This document shows positions 1 to 9,995 of a stretch of 64,000 bases of DNA, piece by piece; position 1 is the stretch's first letter; each line of letters opens with the position of its first letter. Below the pieces are notes generated by a model. It was not told where the DNA came from, made no database searches, and saw only the letters and a list, made by a program, of their open reading frames with translations. This DNA is from Pontederia crassipes (taxonomy: Eukaryota; Streptophyta; Magnoliopsida; Commelinales; Pontederiaceae). The position numbers and the translations under genes are program-made. The DNA is taken from the NCBI GenBank assembly GCA_030549335.1, contig CM060191.1:2857001-2921000 (forward strand), in the 5' to 3' direction.

Positions 1-233
1 TTACAAAGAATTCTAGCATGATCCCGACGATTGTTACACCAAGTGAGTTTAGCATTAGATATGAGCATATCAAAGAAAACAGCCCTGCCATTGGCGGCCA
101 AGTCGCCTGAAGAGAGAGTGTGAGATTCTACCAAAATAAGGATGTCCGGCTTATGAGATCGGATGATGTCGTTGAGGCGATCCCGGACCCGAGAACGAAA
201 GGCCCCGCGACAATTCCACGCTATCACTTTCAT
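1..233 (-). pseudogene. LINE ORF2 start (endonuclease), partial and internally deleted
   Basis: The minus strand opens at 233 with MKVIAWNCRGAF, the N-terminal AP-endonuclease motif of L1-type plant LINE ORF2 proteins, followed by the conserved DILILVES. After about 40 residues it jumps to LTWCNNRRDHARIL, which in intact elements lies about 150 residues further on. The frame stays open but the central endonuclease is missing, including the catalytic GDFN region, so this copy cannot encode an active nuclease. It runs off the left edge of the window. The ATG overlaps the ORF1 stop as ATGA (230-233). The family assignment rests on motif recognition; the deletion is inferred from the usual motif spacing. 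Confidence 0.7.
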
Positions 234-2257
234 TTAGATTTTCCAGTACCCTGCACAACCCCAGAAACCTGTGAGTTGTGATCCAGATTTTTGACAGAGC
301 TCTTACCTTTCCTTTCTCGTGTATTCTTGAGCTTTGGTGATGGAGTTGTGGTATTCTGTTTCTTTCCACGCTGATTCCTGGGTGACTGCGTTAGCTTTAT
401 TGGCTGGATGTCTAGATCCGACGCCTCCTCGTCTGAGAGGCAAGTCTCTTCCTCGGCATCGTGAGGTTTCGCGTGGAATAGGTTTAGTACCGCTTTGGCC
501 ATGTCATCATGCTTCCCCGATCTTGACATTGTGGAATGATCAGAAGGTACAGAGGATGGCTGATGTATCCGATAGGGACCCGGCACGCGCGGAGAAGCTA
601 TATGTGCTTGGCAAGTGGTGGGGAGAGAGTTTGGGTGCGATGGAGGGCAGCAGGAGATATTGGCTGGGGTTTTACAGACAGGGGAAGAATGCGGAGGAGC
701 ATATGCAGAAGGAGCCACAACAGAAGTGTGAAAGGAATTTGGCTGATTTAGGGTTTCCATGGTGTCAGATGAAGATCTCGATTTTTGTACCTGAGAAGGC
801 AAAGATGTAATCCCCATAGTATGATCACGTGATGCAAGGCAGCCATCTGGATCCCGCGGATGTCCCTCGAGATTCGAGGCAGTGTGATGTGAAGCAGCTG
901 GACATCCAGCAGGATCCACATCTGCTGTGCACTGCACGCCATCACGTGGTCTGAGCAAATCGTCCGACAAATTTGCAGGCACCCGTTGCTGGTGGGACGA
1001 GCAATTGAGACCAGTGCCATGGCCAGATGCACGTGGCCCGCCAAGCAGCAGCGCAGGCGCCCGTTGCAGACGATGATCCTGGTGGGGTGAACGATTGAGA
1101 TCGAAGTTGCCTCTTACCCCGAGTCCGGCCATGTCCGCTGTCGGGCGACGCTGAACGTTGCCATCGCAGTGAGGGGGTTGCTGTGTGCGGCTCGTCCACA
1201 ACCAAGGTCCGAAGAGAAGGACTTGAGACAGGGGAGCCACCACACTGCCGTCCGTCCCTCGTTTGAGATGGCAAAGCTCCAATCTATGACCAACAATGCC
1301 ACACCTGTAACAAAACTCTGGCAAGTTTTCATATTGTACTTGTTGAAAGTACCTTTCTCTGGTTGGTAGTCATAGCCATGTTCCTTGTTTGATTGGCTGT
1401 CGGATGTCAATTTCCACACAAAAGCACACCAAAAAGACGTAAGTATTATTGTGGACCTCCTCCACACACAATGGAGTGCTGAATGCGGCGGCAATCCGAG
1501 CCACCACACGTTTGTTCCTAAGCTCAAGAGCCATGTTATGCATCTGAATCCAAATTGGAACAAGATGGCCATCATCATCCCCTGGTTAGAAGAATGGACG
1601 GGCTCGACCAATGTTTAACAAATGCCCCTCAAACTCCCAAGGGCCATTCGTCAAAACCTGCAAAGCAACTTCCTCGGTAGTAAAACGAAACAAGAAGTAC
1701 GACCTACCCATATGAGATATGTCAACGTCGGCCTTCCAAAGGTCTGGAAGGGCATGGCGAAGACGAAGGATCGCCGCCTGATTTCCTAAGAACCTACCCA
1801 GTAGACATCGCTTGATTTCAGCAAGAGAATCCTCGAGGTCATCCTGAGGGATAGTCACCTCATCGGTAATAGTAGCCTCCAACTCACGGATCTGTCTTGG
1901 CGAGATAGCTGCAGAGGGATCCGGCCCTCTTCCACGAACCAGATCTGCCCAGGAACGTGTAGCCTGATGGTTGGGGGGGAGGGGAATAAGTGGTGGTAAA
2001 GGATTTGTTTGGTGGGGTTCACATTGGGTATCAAGAAAGTCCAGGGGATTTGTTGGCATGGCGATCCGATCTTGAGCGCCATCTGGAAGCGAGGGATATG
2101 CGGTTGAGGGAGGCACTGGATTGGTGGTCGGAGTATTGGAGGGGGTCAAGGGATTGGTGGTTGGCGCAGTGAGGGAAGGTGGAGGAAAGGCGGCATCCGG
2201 GGGTTTTGGGGGAGGGCCAGTCATGGTGCTCACCTTGCAGTACTTAGGCCTGAACAT
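230..2257 (-). pseudogene. LINE ORF1 (DUF4283 plus zinc knuckle), two nonsense mutations
   Basis: One continuous minus-strand frame runs from the Met at 2257 (or 2224, MTGPPPKPP) to the TGA at 230-232. The N-terminal part is proline-rich. It is followed by a DUF4283 domain (LLGRFLGNQAAILRLRHALP, then FRFTTEEVALQVLTNGPWEF). Next comes a CCHC knuckle, CYRCGIVGHRLELC, near 1270-1320, and a low-complexity Ser/Pro tail. The frame is broken only by TAA at 1586-1588 (after RARPFF) and TGA at 1370-1372 (where family members have Trp in GTWLWLP). The sequence between the stops still reads as a normal DUF4283 C-terminus (WIQMHNMALELRNKR), so these are point nonsense changes, not frameshifts. DUF4283/knuckle ORF1 proteins are the RNA-binding, gag-like proteins of plant L1 LINEs. 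Confidence 0.82.
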
Positions 2258-2940
2258 CCATGCGAGGTCGGTTCAATATCTTTTTAATCAAAAAGTGAAC
2301 TTTGTTAGTGTTGGGAACCCTATATGTGATTGAGATGCTTCCGTCAGTGCTGTAAAATTCAATTTGGGCCGACCAGTCATATTGATGTCCGCCCCTTAAA
2401 AGGATATGTGATTATCTCAAACTCCTCCTTGATATTGGCCCACTTTGATTCACTCAAAATTCAAGTTCAATTGATCGACTCGACGAATTTGGATGACTTA
2501 GGCTCTATTTGGTAATACCAAAATTTTGGCACAATAAAACATTGTAAAAGCAACCACCGTTAATAAGAATATAATTCACAATATATGTAACAATAGAAGT
2601 CCTACTATTTGGCAATGATACTTTCCTACCATGTGATAATGTTATCAAATTAGAAAATCATTCCATGTAAGAATTCATGTGATTTTAGGCATAATGTATA
2701 CAAACCCAATCTGAATTACTATTAATTCCAATGAGATTTTTTTTCATACTTGTCATATTGACACTACGATGAAAACTTTTTGAAAGATAAGTATTGTTCA
2801 TAAATTGTAAGATCTCATTATATTAATCCTCAGTTACAGTGGATTCTTCTTTAAAACTCTTGTGGCATTTGTAGTATTTGTACTTCATTATTTGAATATG
2901 AGAGCTATTAATAATAATTTGATTATTGTATTTGTTAAAC
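2258..2940. other. LINE 5' flank and AT-rich intergenic DNA
   Basis: The first ~260 bases probably belong to the LINE 5' untranslated leader. The rest is AT-rich with no coding signal I can support. Confidence 0.4.
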
Positions 2941-2944
2941 TTTG

Positions 2945-3765
2945 AATTAGGAGTATAATCAATTAGCTTGCAGCACTGAGACTTCTTATGGGCAACCATT
3001 TTACAATATTCACAAACAACATTGTAATATCATTTTGACATCTTAGTGATTAGTCAAAACTTAGAACTTTGAATAGCCATATGTTGATCAATAGTATTTT
3101 GTAAGACCAATTATTCTATATTTGTTCTTCTTCGGTTAATAGAGAATATGCTTCATTAATCGTGGATAAAGGAAACATAAGTAATAGTTGAGTTCGAGTC
3201 TAGTTGAATTCATCAAACCCTTTAGAAATGTATAAAGTTTTTGTTGAGCTAGGTACTCACAATAATTTTTCAAGGCATCCATAACATGCAACTCAAGACC
3301 ATACTACTTAATTCTTTTCATATGTTTGTCAACTTTGTATAATACATTGACAAAGATAAAGAACCCTAAGTAATGATATAGACCTCATTTTGTGTACGCT
3401 CCATAGCATTGTGTTTTCCAAATAGTTCCTTCGTATTAACACAAACAATGTAAGCTACTATTTAACCCTCTTTGTTTCATTGCTCGCAATCCATGAAAAC
3501 ACAAATGCATTGCATTTCTTACATTGGAAGTGCAATGATTCATCCACTTTGTTAATAGTAAACGAACCATCCACAAAATTGTGTTTATTTTTTTATTAAT
3601 AACATGTTGAATATCCCATAACTCCAATTTATCATATCTCGTGACAAGAGAATTTGATGCACTCAAGAACAGCGGTTTCGAAGGATCAATGCTCATAGAA
3701 GCAAAATTTGAAGACGATCCAGTATTTGAAGTAGATATGATTTAAGTAGGAAAAACCCAATTGCA
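2945..3765 (-). pseudogene. Decayed Ty1-copia gag fragment
   Basis: Read on the minus strand with frameshifts, this stretch resembles a copia-type gag (UBN2 family). MSIDPSKPLFLSASNS starts it near 3696. NKHNFVDGSFTIN near 3560-3600 matches the usual NKLGFVDGS region. The stretch EYLAQQKLYTFLKGL near 3240-3275 is followed by a CCHC knuckle, CEYCKMVAHKKSQC, near 2970-3025. Stop codons and frameshifts are frequent and no protease, integrase or RT follows, so it is a non-functional relic. The order gag core, then knuckle, is what the family predicts. Confidence 0.6.
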
Positions 3766-3769
3766 AGAG

Positions 3770-5518
3770 AAAACCCTCGGATCTAAAAAAAAACACAATC
3801 GTTAAGGATAAATTGATACAAGACAAGTTCAAGTCTAACCTGCCTTCACTTCAGATCTAGATCATCAAATGTTCAACTATGATACAATATTGAGAATCTG
3901 ATATGTGATTGAGGAAATGAGTTTTTGTGAAGAATTGCAAATTATTATTAATTTCTTACACGTTAAATCATACTTTTTCATCTTTTGTGGATTTTATATT
4001 ACGAACTCAACTCATATTTCTAGAGACGCTGATATGCTACAATGTCAAATACCATTACCAGGACATCCAACAATCGTTACATAAAGGAAACTGAAAACAA
4101 ATATAATTAACTACAACTAACATTGACTAACTTCGACTATGCATATGCTATCCGCCATTTAATCAGTGAACAAAGAAAGAACATAATGTTGACGTAATAT
4201 AATTATGAAGTGACAAGGAAAATGATATAATAGAAATTAGAGCACAATAGTTTTAACAAAACAAATAAAAAAAATCTCGAATGACTCAATTTTTTATTAA
4301 AGAACACCAAAGAAGTTTTGCATAAACAAATACAATTCAAAGGGTAAGAGAATAAAATGGCTTTCTACGTTGTTTGCATGTTACAAGCAAATGTAATGTT
4401 CTCAAAGCAAAGTGAACTTTGATTGGTCATGAGAAGGAACATTATGTTGAAGAAAAATAATTACAAAGTGATAATGAAAATGATGTAATAGTGAATACAA
4501 TTGTAAAAGTATTAAGAAATTAAATAAAGTCTCAAATAGCTCAACTAATTAGAGAACATCAAATAATTTTCGCATAAAGAAATATAACTAAAAAATGAGG
4601 ATAAAGGCCGTAATATCCTGCTACTTCAATAATATATCCAAAACATCTTATGGAATTGAAATGTTTGTCAAATTTTGGAAAACATAAAATTACTTTCAAA
4701 ATGATTGGATTGTTAAGGTAAAAAATTAAAAAATATGAAATCACTTCGAAGATGATGAAATCATCATTTTAAATAGAAAAAAATATTTATATTTATGTTT
4801 TTTTATTTTTATCATATTTTACTTTTAAATTTTAATAACATGTTACTATATTAATATTTTTATTATTATTTAACATTAAATGTCAAGACTATATGATAAA
4901 ATATTTTAATTATAATATATATAGTTTATTCTCTTATAATACAATATTGACTAGGTCGAGCTTGCCCTGTATGGAATCATCTATTGATTTAAGTTGTGTG
5001 ATTACTTAAACGAGCTTTCGTGAGCGATGTTTCATAATTAGCAAAGAATATCTTCGTCTTTTAAGCAAATGTCCCGAGTTCGAACTTTTATGCATACAAA
5101 AAATTTTCGTTGGGAGTCTCACCCGTCATAATCAGATGACATCAGCTTAGTCGGGTTCGATAGTGAACCGTGACTTCAACTCGTGATGAGTGCGCTCCTT
5201 AGCCCGTGTGAACACTTTTTGAACACTAAGGTGTCAATAGAAAAAAAAACATATATATATTTTTTATTAGAACATGTGGCTTCTTCGTTAATCACATAGA
5301 AAACATCAGTCTTCTTTTCACTTTTGGATCATCTAAGCATAAGAGATAGAAGAGAGACCTAACTCCAATCATCATTTAAAAAAAGGGAATATATTTTTAT
5401 GTAAAACTATATTAATAGTTTTGTATAAATATTTTGAATATTTTTATATTTGAACCACTTTACTTTCATATATTTTAAACTTTAAATTACATTAAAACTC
5501 AAATTTAATAAAAAATAA
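3770..5518. other. AT-rich intergenic DNA with a tRNA-like B box
   Basis: No coding signal is visible. Around 4980-5230 there is a moderate-GC island with a pol III B-box-like string, gagttcgaact (about 5076-5086), preceded by ttaagcaaatgtcccg. This resembles the tRNA-related head of plant SINEs. No cloverleaf can be drawn, so it may be a degraded tRNA-derived SINE. Confidence 0.3.
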
Positions 5519-6610
5519 GGTTATTTCCTCTAATCACCCCTAAACTATCGCGAATTAACACATCTAACCCGTACTACGAACTTCATTTTTTGGGTATCTA
5601 AACTATCACGATTTTTTTAACTTGATCCTTCCGTCCAATTTCGTCGACTTTTCCGTTATTTTTTATTTTTCACATTTATGAAAAGTCCATTTATACCCCT
5701 GCTATGAATTGAATTTTATTTTTACATAAAATAATATATAATAATGAATATAAAAATAATTAAAAAAAGAAAAAAAAACACCTACGCCAAAGAGAGAGGG
5801 CCCCCCTCTCCTCTTTCCCGGTGCCGGGAAAGGGGGGGGGGTCGCCGACCCCCGACGCAGGGTGAGGTGACCCCCCTTCTTTTTCCTAGCGTCGGCGATA
5901 GTTTGGGTCGAAAATGCGTGACGGGCATACAAGGGCGCCGGGGAAACCGAAACGACGGGGGGCTCGACATCGCGGCAGCCGACGCCATCGACAAGAGGGT
6001 CGCCTGCGTCTACCTACCTCTTAGAAAGATGCCGCTGCCTCCGGCCGTGCCGGCTTTCCATCCATGGAGACGTCGGGGATCCGCTGCGAGAGCCCTATCC
6101 TCGTCGTCGTACTCGTCCTCCTCCTCCTCCTGGGAGCCGGAGCCCCGATTCTCCTGTGATTCCGAGGCCAAGCGGCGCCGGAGGGTGGCCTCCTACAAGG
6201 CCCACGGTGTCGAGAGCAAGGTGAAGGACGCCATCCACAGGGGGCTGCACTGGATCAAGGTCCGATGCAGTGGCATCGTGGAGGGGCGCTGAGATCGTCG
6301 GAACGGGATGGCGTGGGAAAGAGAAGGGGGGCGGCGATCCCCCTCTCTTTGGTGTTTTTTTTTTAATAATTTTTATATTCATTATTATATATTATTTTAT
6401 GTAAAATTAGAATTCAATTCAAAGTAGAGGTATAATGAACTTTTCATAAATGCGAAAAATAAAAAATAACGGAGAAATCGATGGAATTGAACAGAAGGAT
6501 CAAATTGAAAAAAATCACGATAGTTTAGGTATCAAAAAAAATAAAGTTCGTAATGTGGAGTTAGATGTGATAATTCACGATAGTTTAGAGGTGGTCAGAG
6601 AAAATAACCC
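5519..6610. mobile_element. MULE-like element with ~280-bp TIRs carrying a gene fragment (Pack-MULE type)
   Basis: The left arm (5519-~5830) and the reverse complement of the right arm (~6300-6610) align over nearly their whole length. Both begin GGTTATTT(C/T)CTCT and share the phrase ctaaactatcg. They keep collinear similarity down to a gagagaggg motif beside the core. The flanks are AAAAAATAA (5510-5518) and AAAAAATTA (6611-6619), an 8/9 match and so a plausible 9-bp target duplication, although the sequence is low in complexity. Long TIRs, a 9-bp duplication and a GC-rich host-derived interior are typical of Pack-MULEs. No transposase is present, so the element is non-autonomous. Confidence 0.72.
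5744..6292 (+). pseudogene. DUF3511 gene fragment captured inside the MULE
   Basis: A 182-residue frame starts inside the left TIR and enters a GC-rich core. Its last ~80 residues contain a Ser-rich stretch and then EAKRRRRVASYKAHGVESKV and HRGLHWIKVRCSGIV. This is the conserved KRRRRVAxYKxYxVExKVKxxxRxxxxWIK signature of plant DUF3511 proteins, which are small, basic and of unknown function. The first ~60 residues are TIR-encoded and unlikely to be native. The domain itself is intact in frame and stops shortly after the usual end. It may be a transcribed captured fragment or a dead one; the sequence cannot decide. Confidence 0.62.
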
Positions 6611-6901
6611 AAAAAATTATCCCAAATAAAAAATGGGAACGAGCAAGGTCATTGAAAACTTTGAGCCCATCCTTGATGGGGTCTATTTAGGATTTATAAG
6701 TATAAAAAATGTCAACTAAATGAGTAGAAACTAAATTATCCCAGCAATTCATAATAATACTTTCCAAATCGCCAAAAAAAAAAGGAAAATTCTGGTTGTG
6801 ACATGAAGACGTGTAAAGTTAGTGAACTGTGACTGAGAGATTGCATTGCAGTTAAATGGAGCCTCCTCCACTCCCTCGCGTCCTCGACTCTCTACCAAAC
6901 T
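6611..6901. other. AT-rich spacer and 5' region of the zinc-finger gene
   Basis: Short intergenic stretch between the MULE and the next start codon. An out-of-frame ATG at 6856 lies upstream of the chosen start and opens a different frame that ends at 7010. If transcribed, it would be a small upstream ORF. Confidence 0.4.
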
Positions 6902-8579
6902 ATGGAAGCCACTCCTCTGCCACTGCCCCGGAATCCTTCTCCGCTGGCTTCCCAGCTCAAGGCTCGACGTGTCCTATCACCAACGCTCCCCCGCCGCTTG
7001 CTTCTCCATGACGCCCGCCCTCATCGGATTACCAGGCGCCGCCGCGCTCCGACGCCCAGCATTAAGGCCGTCGTCGTCGACGTCGGGGCTCCCGACGCCG
7101 TAGCGCCCGTACAGATCACCTGGCAGATCGCGGTCGGCACCTTAGGTGATGTCTCAGCTTTCACCCTTTCCTTAATCAGCGGCACTCCTTCTAGTTTCAT
7201 GACCATCGTGTTAATTTCGTCTTGCCCTCTCTATGTGGAATACGCCGGTGGCTTACAGCTGGAGTCACGCCCTTCGTTGTAGCAGGCATCGAGTTCGGCA
7301 AGAGGATTGTGAGTTCGTGTTCTTCCGCATGCTCCCCGCTCCACCCTTATGTGCTTTTACTTTTATAATCGTGTTCGTGACGATACGCTGGAGCTCGTTT
7401 CTTCTGCTTGATCAAAGTTTTTTATTTGTCTTGGAAAAAAAGGTTTCTTTTTTGAGTTTGTTGAATTGAAGCACTGGTAAACTTAAGGAGTTTTGGGGCA
7501 TAATGGCATACTGGCATACTGGTTCTTTTCTTGGTATTGATTTGTTATCACATACTGCACACCAATTGCTCTACCGATTGCTTGCTCTCTATTCTTGGGG
7601 TCGTCAAGTTGTTTAGAGCATGGAGCAGTTGAAGGCTCTTCCAAGGGGGGACTGTGGGACTCGAACTTGGTTGTACTAAGCAAAATTCAACTCCACTATC
7701 CGCAACTGCTGTCGGTGTTCTATTATCGTTGGATGAAAATTCTTTGGTGCGTGAAGTGGCTTTGTGTAGTTGGAAAATGTGATCTGGACGTCTTGTTCTG
7801 TGGTAAAGTTTTTCTTACTGTGGATGAAAAAGCTCTCATATGTGAGTTAGGAACCAAGTTGTTTCACCTTGACATATGAGATCGCAGCTCAGTGAGATTG
7901 GCTGACACATGAATTGCACAAGGAGGACATATTGATGCATAATTGGAATACTCTCTTGTTCTGATGTTGGTTGTTTGGCTCTTTGGTTACATGAAGAATA
8001 GTCCTTGATAAATTGCACCATTTGCAATCTTTGCAGCTCAAACCATCCTGCCAAGTAGGTTTGGCTACCAGCGTTCCTATGGCAATGACATTCAATGGAG
8101 ATTTACCGACATTTCCTAGAATTTCCTGTCAATCATCTTTATCGTCTCAATACAATTTCTCTCATTGCTGTCTTTGTATTTTGTCCTCTCGATGTATTAT
8201 GTGCATCTGTGGATCATTTAGTCATGCATGCAAACGGATCTTTTGGGTGGAAATGCCTAGCTGAAATATCATTGGTCATTCCAGTTGCTATTCGAGTTAT
8301 GTTTCAGACTGAACAATCTTTTAATTCTTCCTTTTTTCTTCTGCTCATTATGTAGTTGGCACAAAGAAGGTGTGAAGTTTGTGGAGGCTCTGGCCTTGTT
8401 TTAAAGAAAGACTACTATGCCCGCTGCCCTGGTTGTGGTAAGTCTTTTCTAATGCTCACTAATTCAAGTATATGGTTGTAAAAGAAGTCATATCTGCTTA
8501 AGATGTCCGTCACTTTGTATTGAAAAATTCAGGTGGCTTTCTACCATGGCAGTCATGGAAGAGATTCTTCACAGGCTAG
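6902..8579 (+). CDS. Plastid-targeted small DnaJ-type Cys-rich zinc-finger protein
   Basis: Four exons: 6902-7145, 7259-7308, 8356-8437 and 8533-8579 (140 aa), all with GT-AG introns and consistent phases. Residues 1-~55 are rich in Arg, Pro, Ser and Leu with few acidic residues, which fits a chloroplast transit peptide. A hydrophobic stretch, VGTLAGVTPFVVAGIEF, spans the exon 1/2 junction. The C-terminus has two Cys pairs, RRCEVCGGSGLV and ARCPGCG, and ends in GGFLPWQSWKRFFTG. The CxxCxGxG motif is half of a DnaJ cysteine-rich domain, as in the plastid BSD2/LQY1/PSA2-like group, which acts in Rubisco or photosystem assembly. Membership in that broad group is well supported; the exact orthologue and substrate are not. 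A soluble or thylakoid-associated location is inferred. Confidence 0.75.
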
Positions 8580-9995
8580 AAACACAAAGTTGAACTGTAA
8601 ACTCTATACCCGACTTCTGTATCACTAGTTCACTACTTATAAATTTCACGTGGGTGTGTAATCAATCCTTGTTCATATCTCTTGGTGATGTACGATCAAT
8701 CCTTGTTGGTATCACTTGGCGGTGTACAATCATACTGACATGAAGCCAACAATCTTTCGTTTTTTCCACTATAACCATGATATAAACTTATCAAACTCGG
8801 AATGGATGTTTGAATGCAATTTTACTTACATATTTATGAGATTATGCTTCTTGAAGCTTTTATTCTTTTTTTAATTTGTGTCTGTTTCCATGTCTTTATA
8901 AAAATGCTTGAATTGATGTAAGTGAAAATTCATATAAACAATGACAATCACACGAGACATTAATCACATCTAAAAAAAAAGAATGGCAGTTAATATCCTC
9001 ACATTTATGCAGAATATTAATATTGTTCACTTTGAACATTGACCTAGTTAAAATGCATTCTTGTCAAGTTAAAAACACATTGTCATTTATACCTATCACC
9101 TCTCCCATCGTCATTCAGTGGTCATACAAGCTCCGCACATTTTCTTTTATACTCGGTATTTCTCCCGACATGTGATGGCAATTTTTGCGTAGTTTTTTTT
9201 TTATTTAAGAGTCTCTCCGAGTTTAAATTCAAAGTGCAATAAAAATTATGTAGAGACAAATTAATCCCTGTGTTCGAATATAAAAAAAAGAAATCATATT
9301 AAATATGAAGATGTCAAGTTGTAATTTAGTATGCAAATTTTTCGTTTCAACAAAGCATCGTAATTTATGAACGAAGGGTACGCGCTGCACGTGCCATACG
9401 AACAAAATGCCGTACTTGATATTTTTCGCCTTAACGAAAGAAAATATAATTATTACAAATTAAATCCTTTGAGAGATTTTAACATTTTAGGCTTCACATC
9501 TCAATTTCAATTGGGAAAAAAATTGTTTACATTCTTTAAATTAGAGTAATTGTTGCATTAAATATTCACTAATCTATTTCATGGATCCGAAATCCGAAAT
9601 CGCGTGCTGCTTTGCTTTGAGTAGCTTTTCTCCGTGACAAAACCCTTTTGCAGTTGCTACTTTTATGAGTGGGCCGGGGCCCCTTTCCTCTGCTTCAGGC
9701 CCGGTCACGAAAAGTTTTTGTTTTTTCAAAAACAAAAAAAGGAGAAGCTGCGGTACAATGCTCCGCGGTTGGCGACAGTTTCAGGACAAACTTTTTCGGG
9801 ACTCGGGACCTCGTCGCTTCCCGCCTATAGGTCTCTAACGCTCCACCGCGGAGCACGACACCGCAAAATAATTTGAAATTTGAGTGCCCTCCGCTCGCGT
9901 CGGCCAACTCCACAGCCCCCGACACTTCTCCGCTCCCATCCTTCCACCTCCAACTCCGTGGCCGCCGGCCGGAGATCGAATCTGTTCCCTCTTCG
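8580..9995. other. Intergenic region and 5' region of the coiled-coil gene
   Basis: 8580-9570 is AT-rich with no coding signal. From ~9600 the base composition becomes GC-rich toward the next gene, as expected for a promoter and 5' UTR. The frame extends upstream of the chosen ATG to 9873, but that extension looks like leader sequence. Confidence 0.4.

Noticed and set aside
334-810. 158-aa + strand open frame
   Set aside because: Antisense shadow of the LINE ORF1; no recognisable domain.
5040-5100. tRNA gene
   Set aside because: A B-box-like string is present, but no acceptor stem or anticodon arm can be formed. At best a SINE relic.
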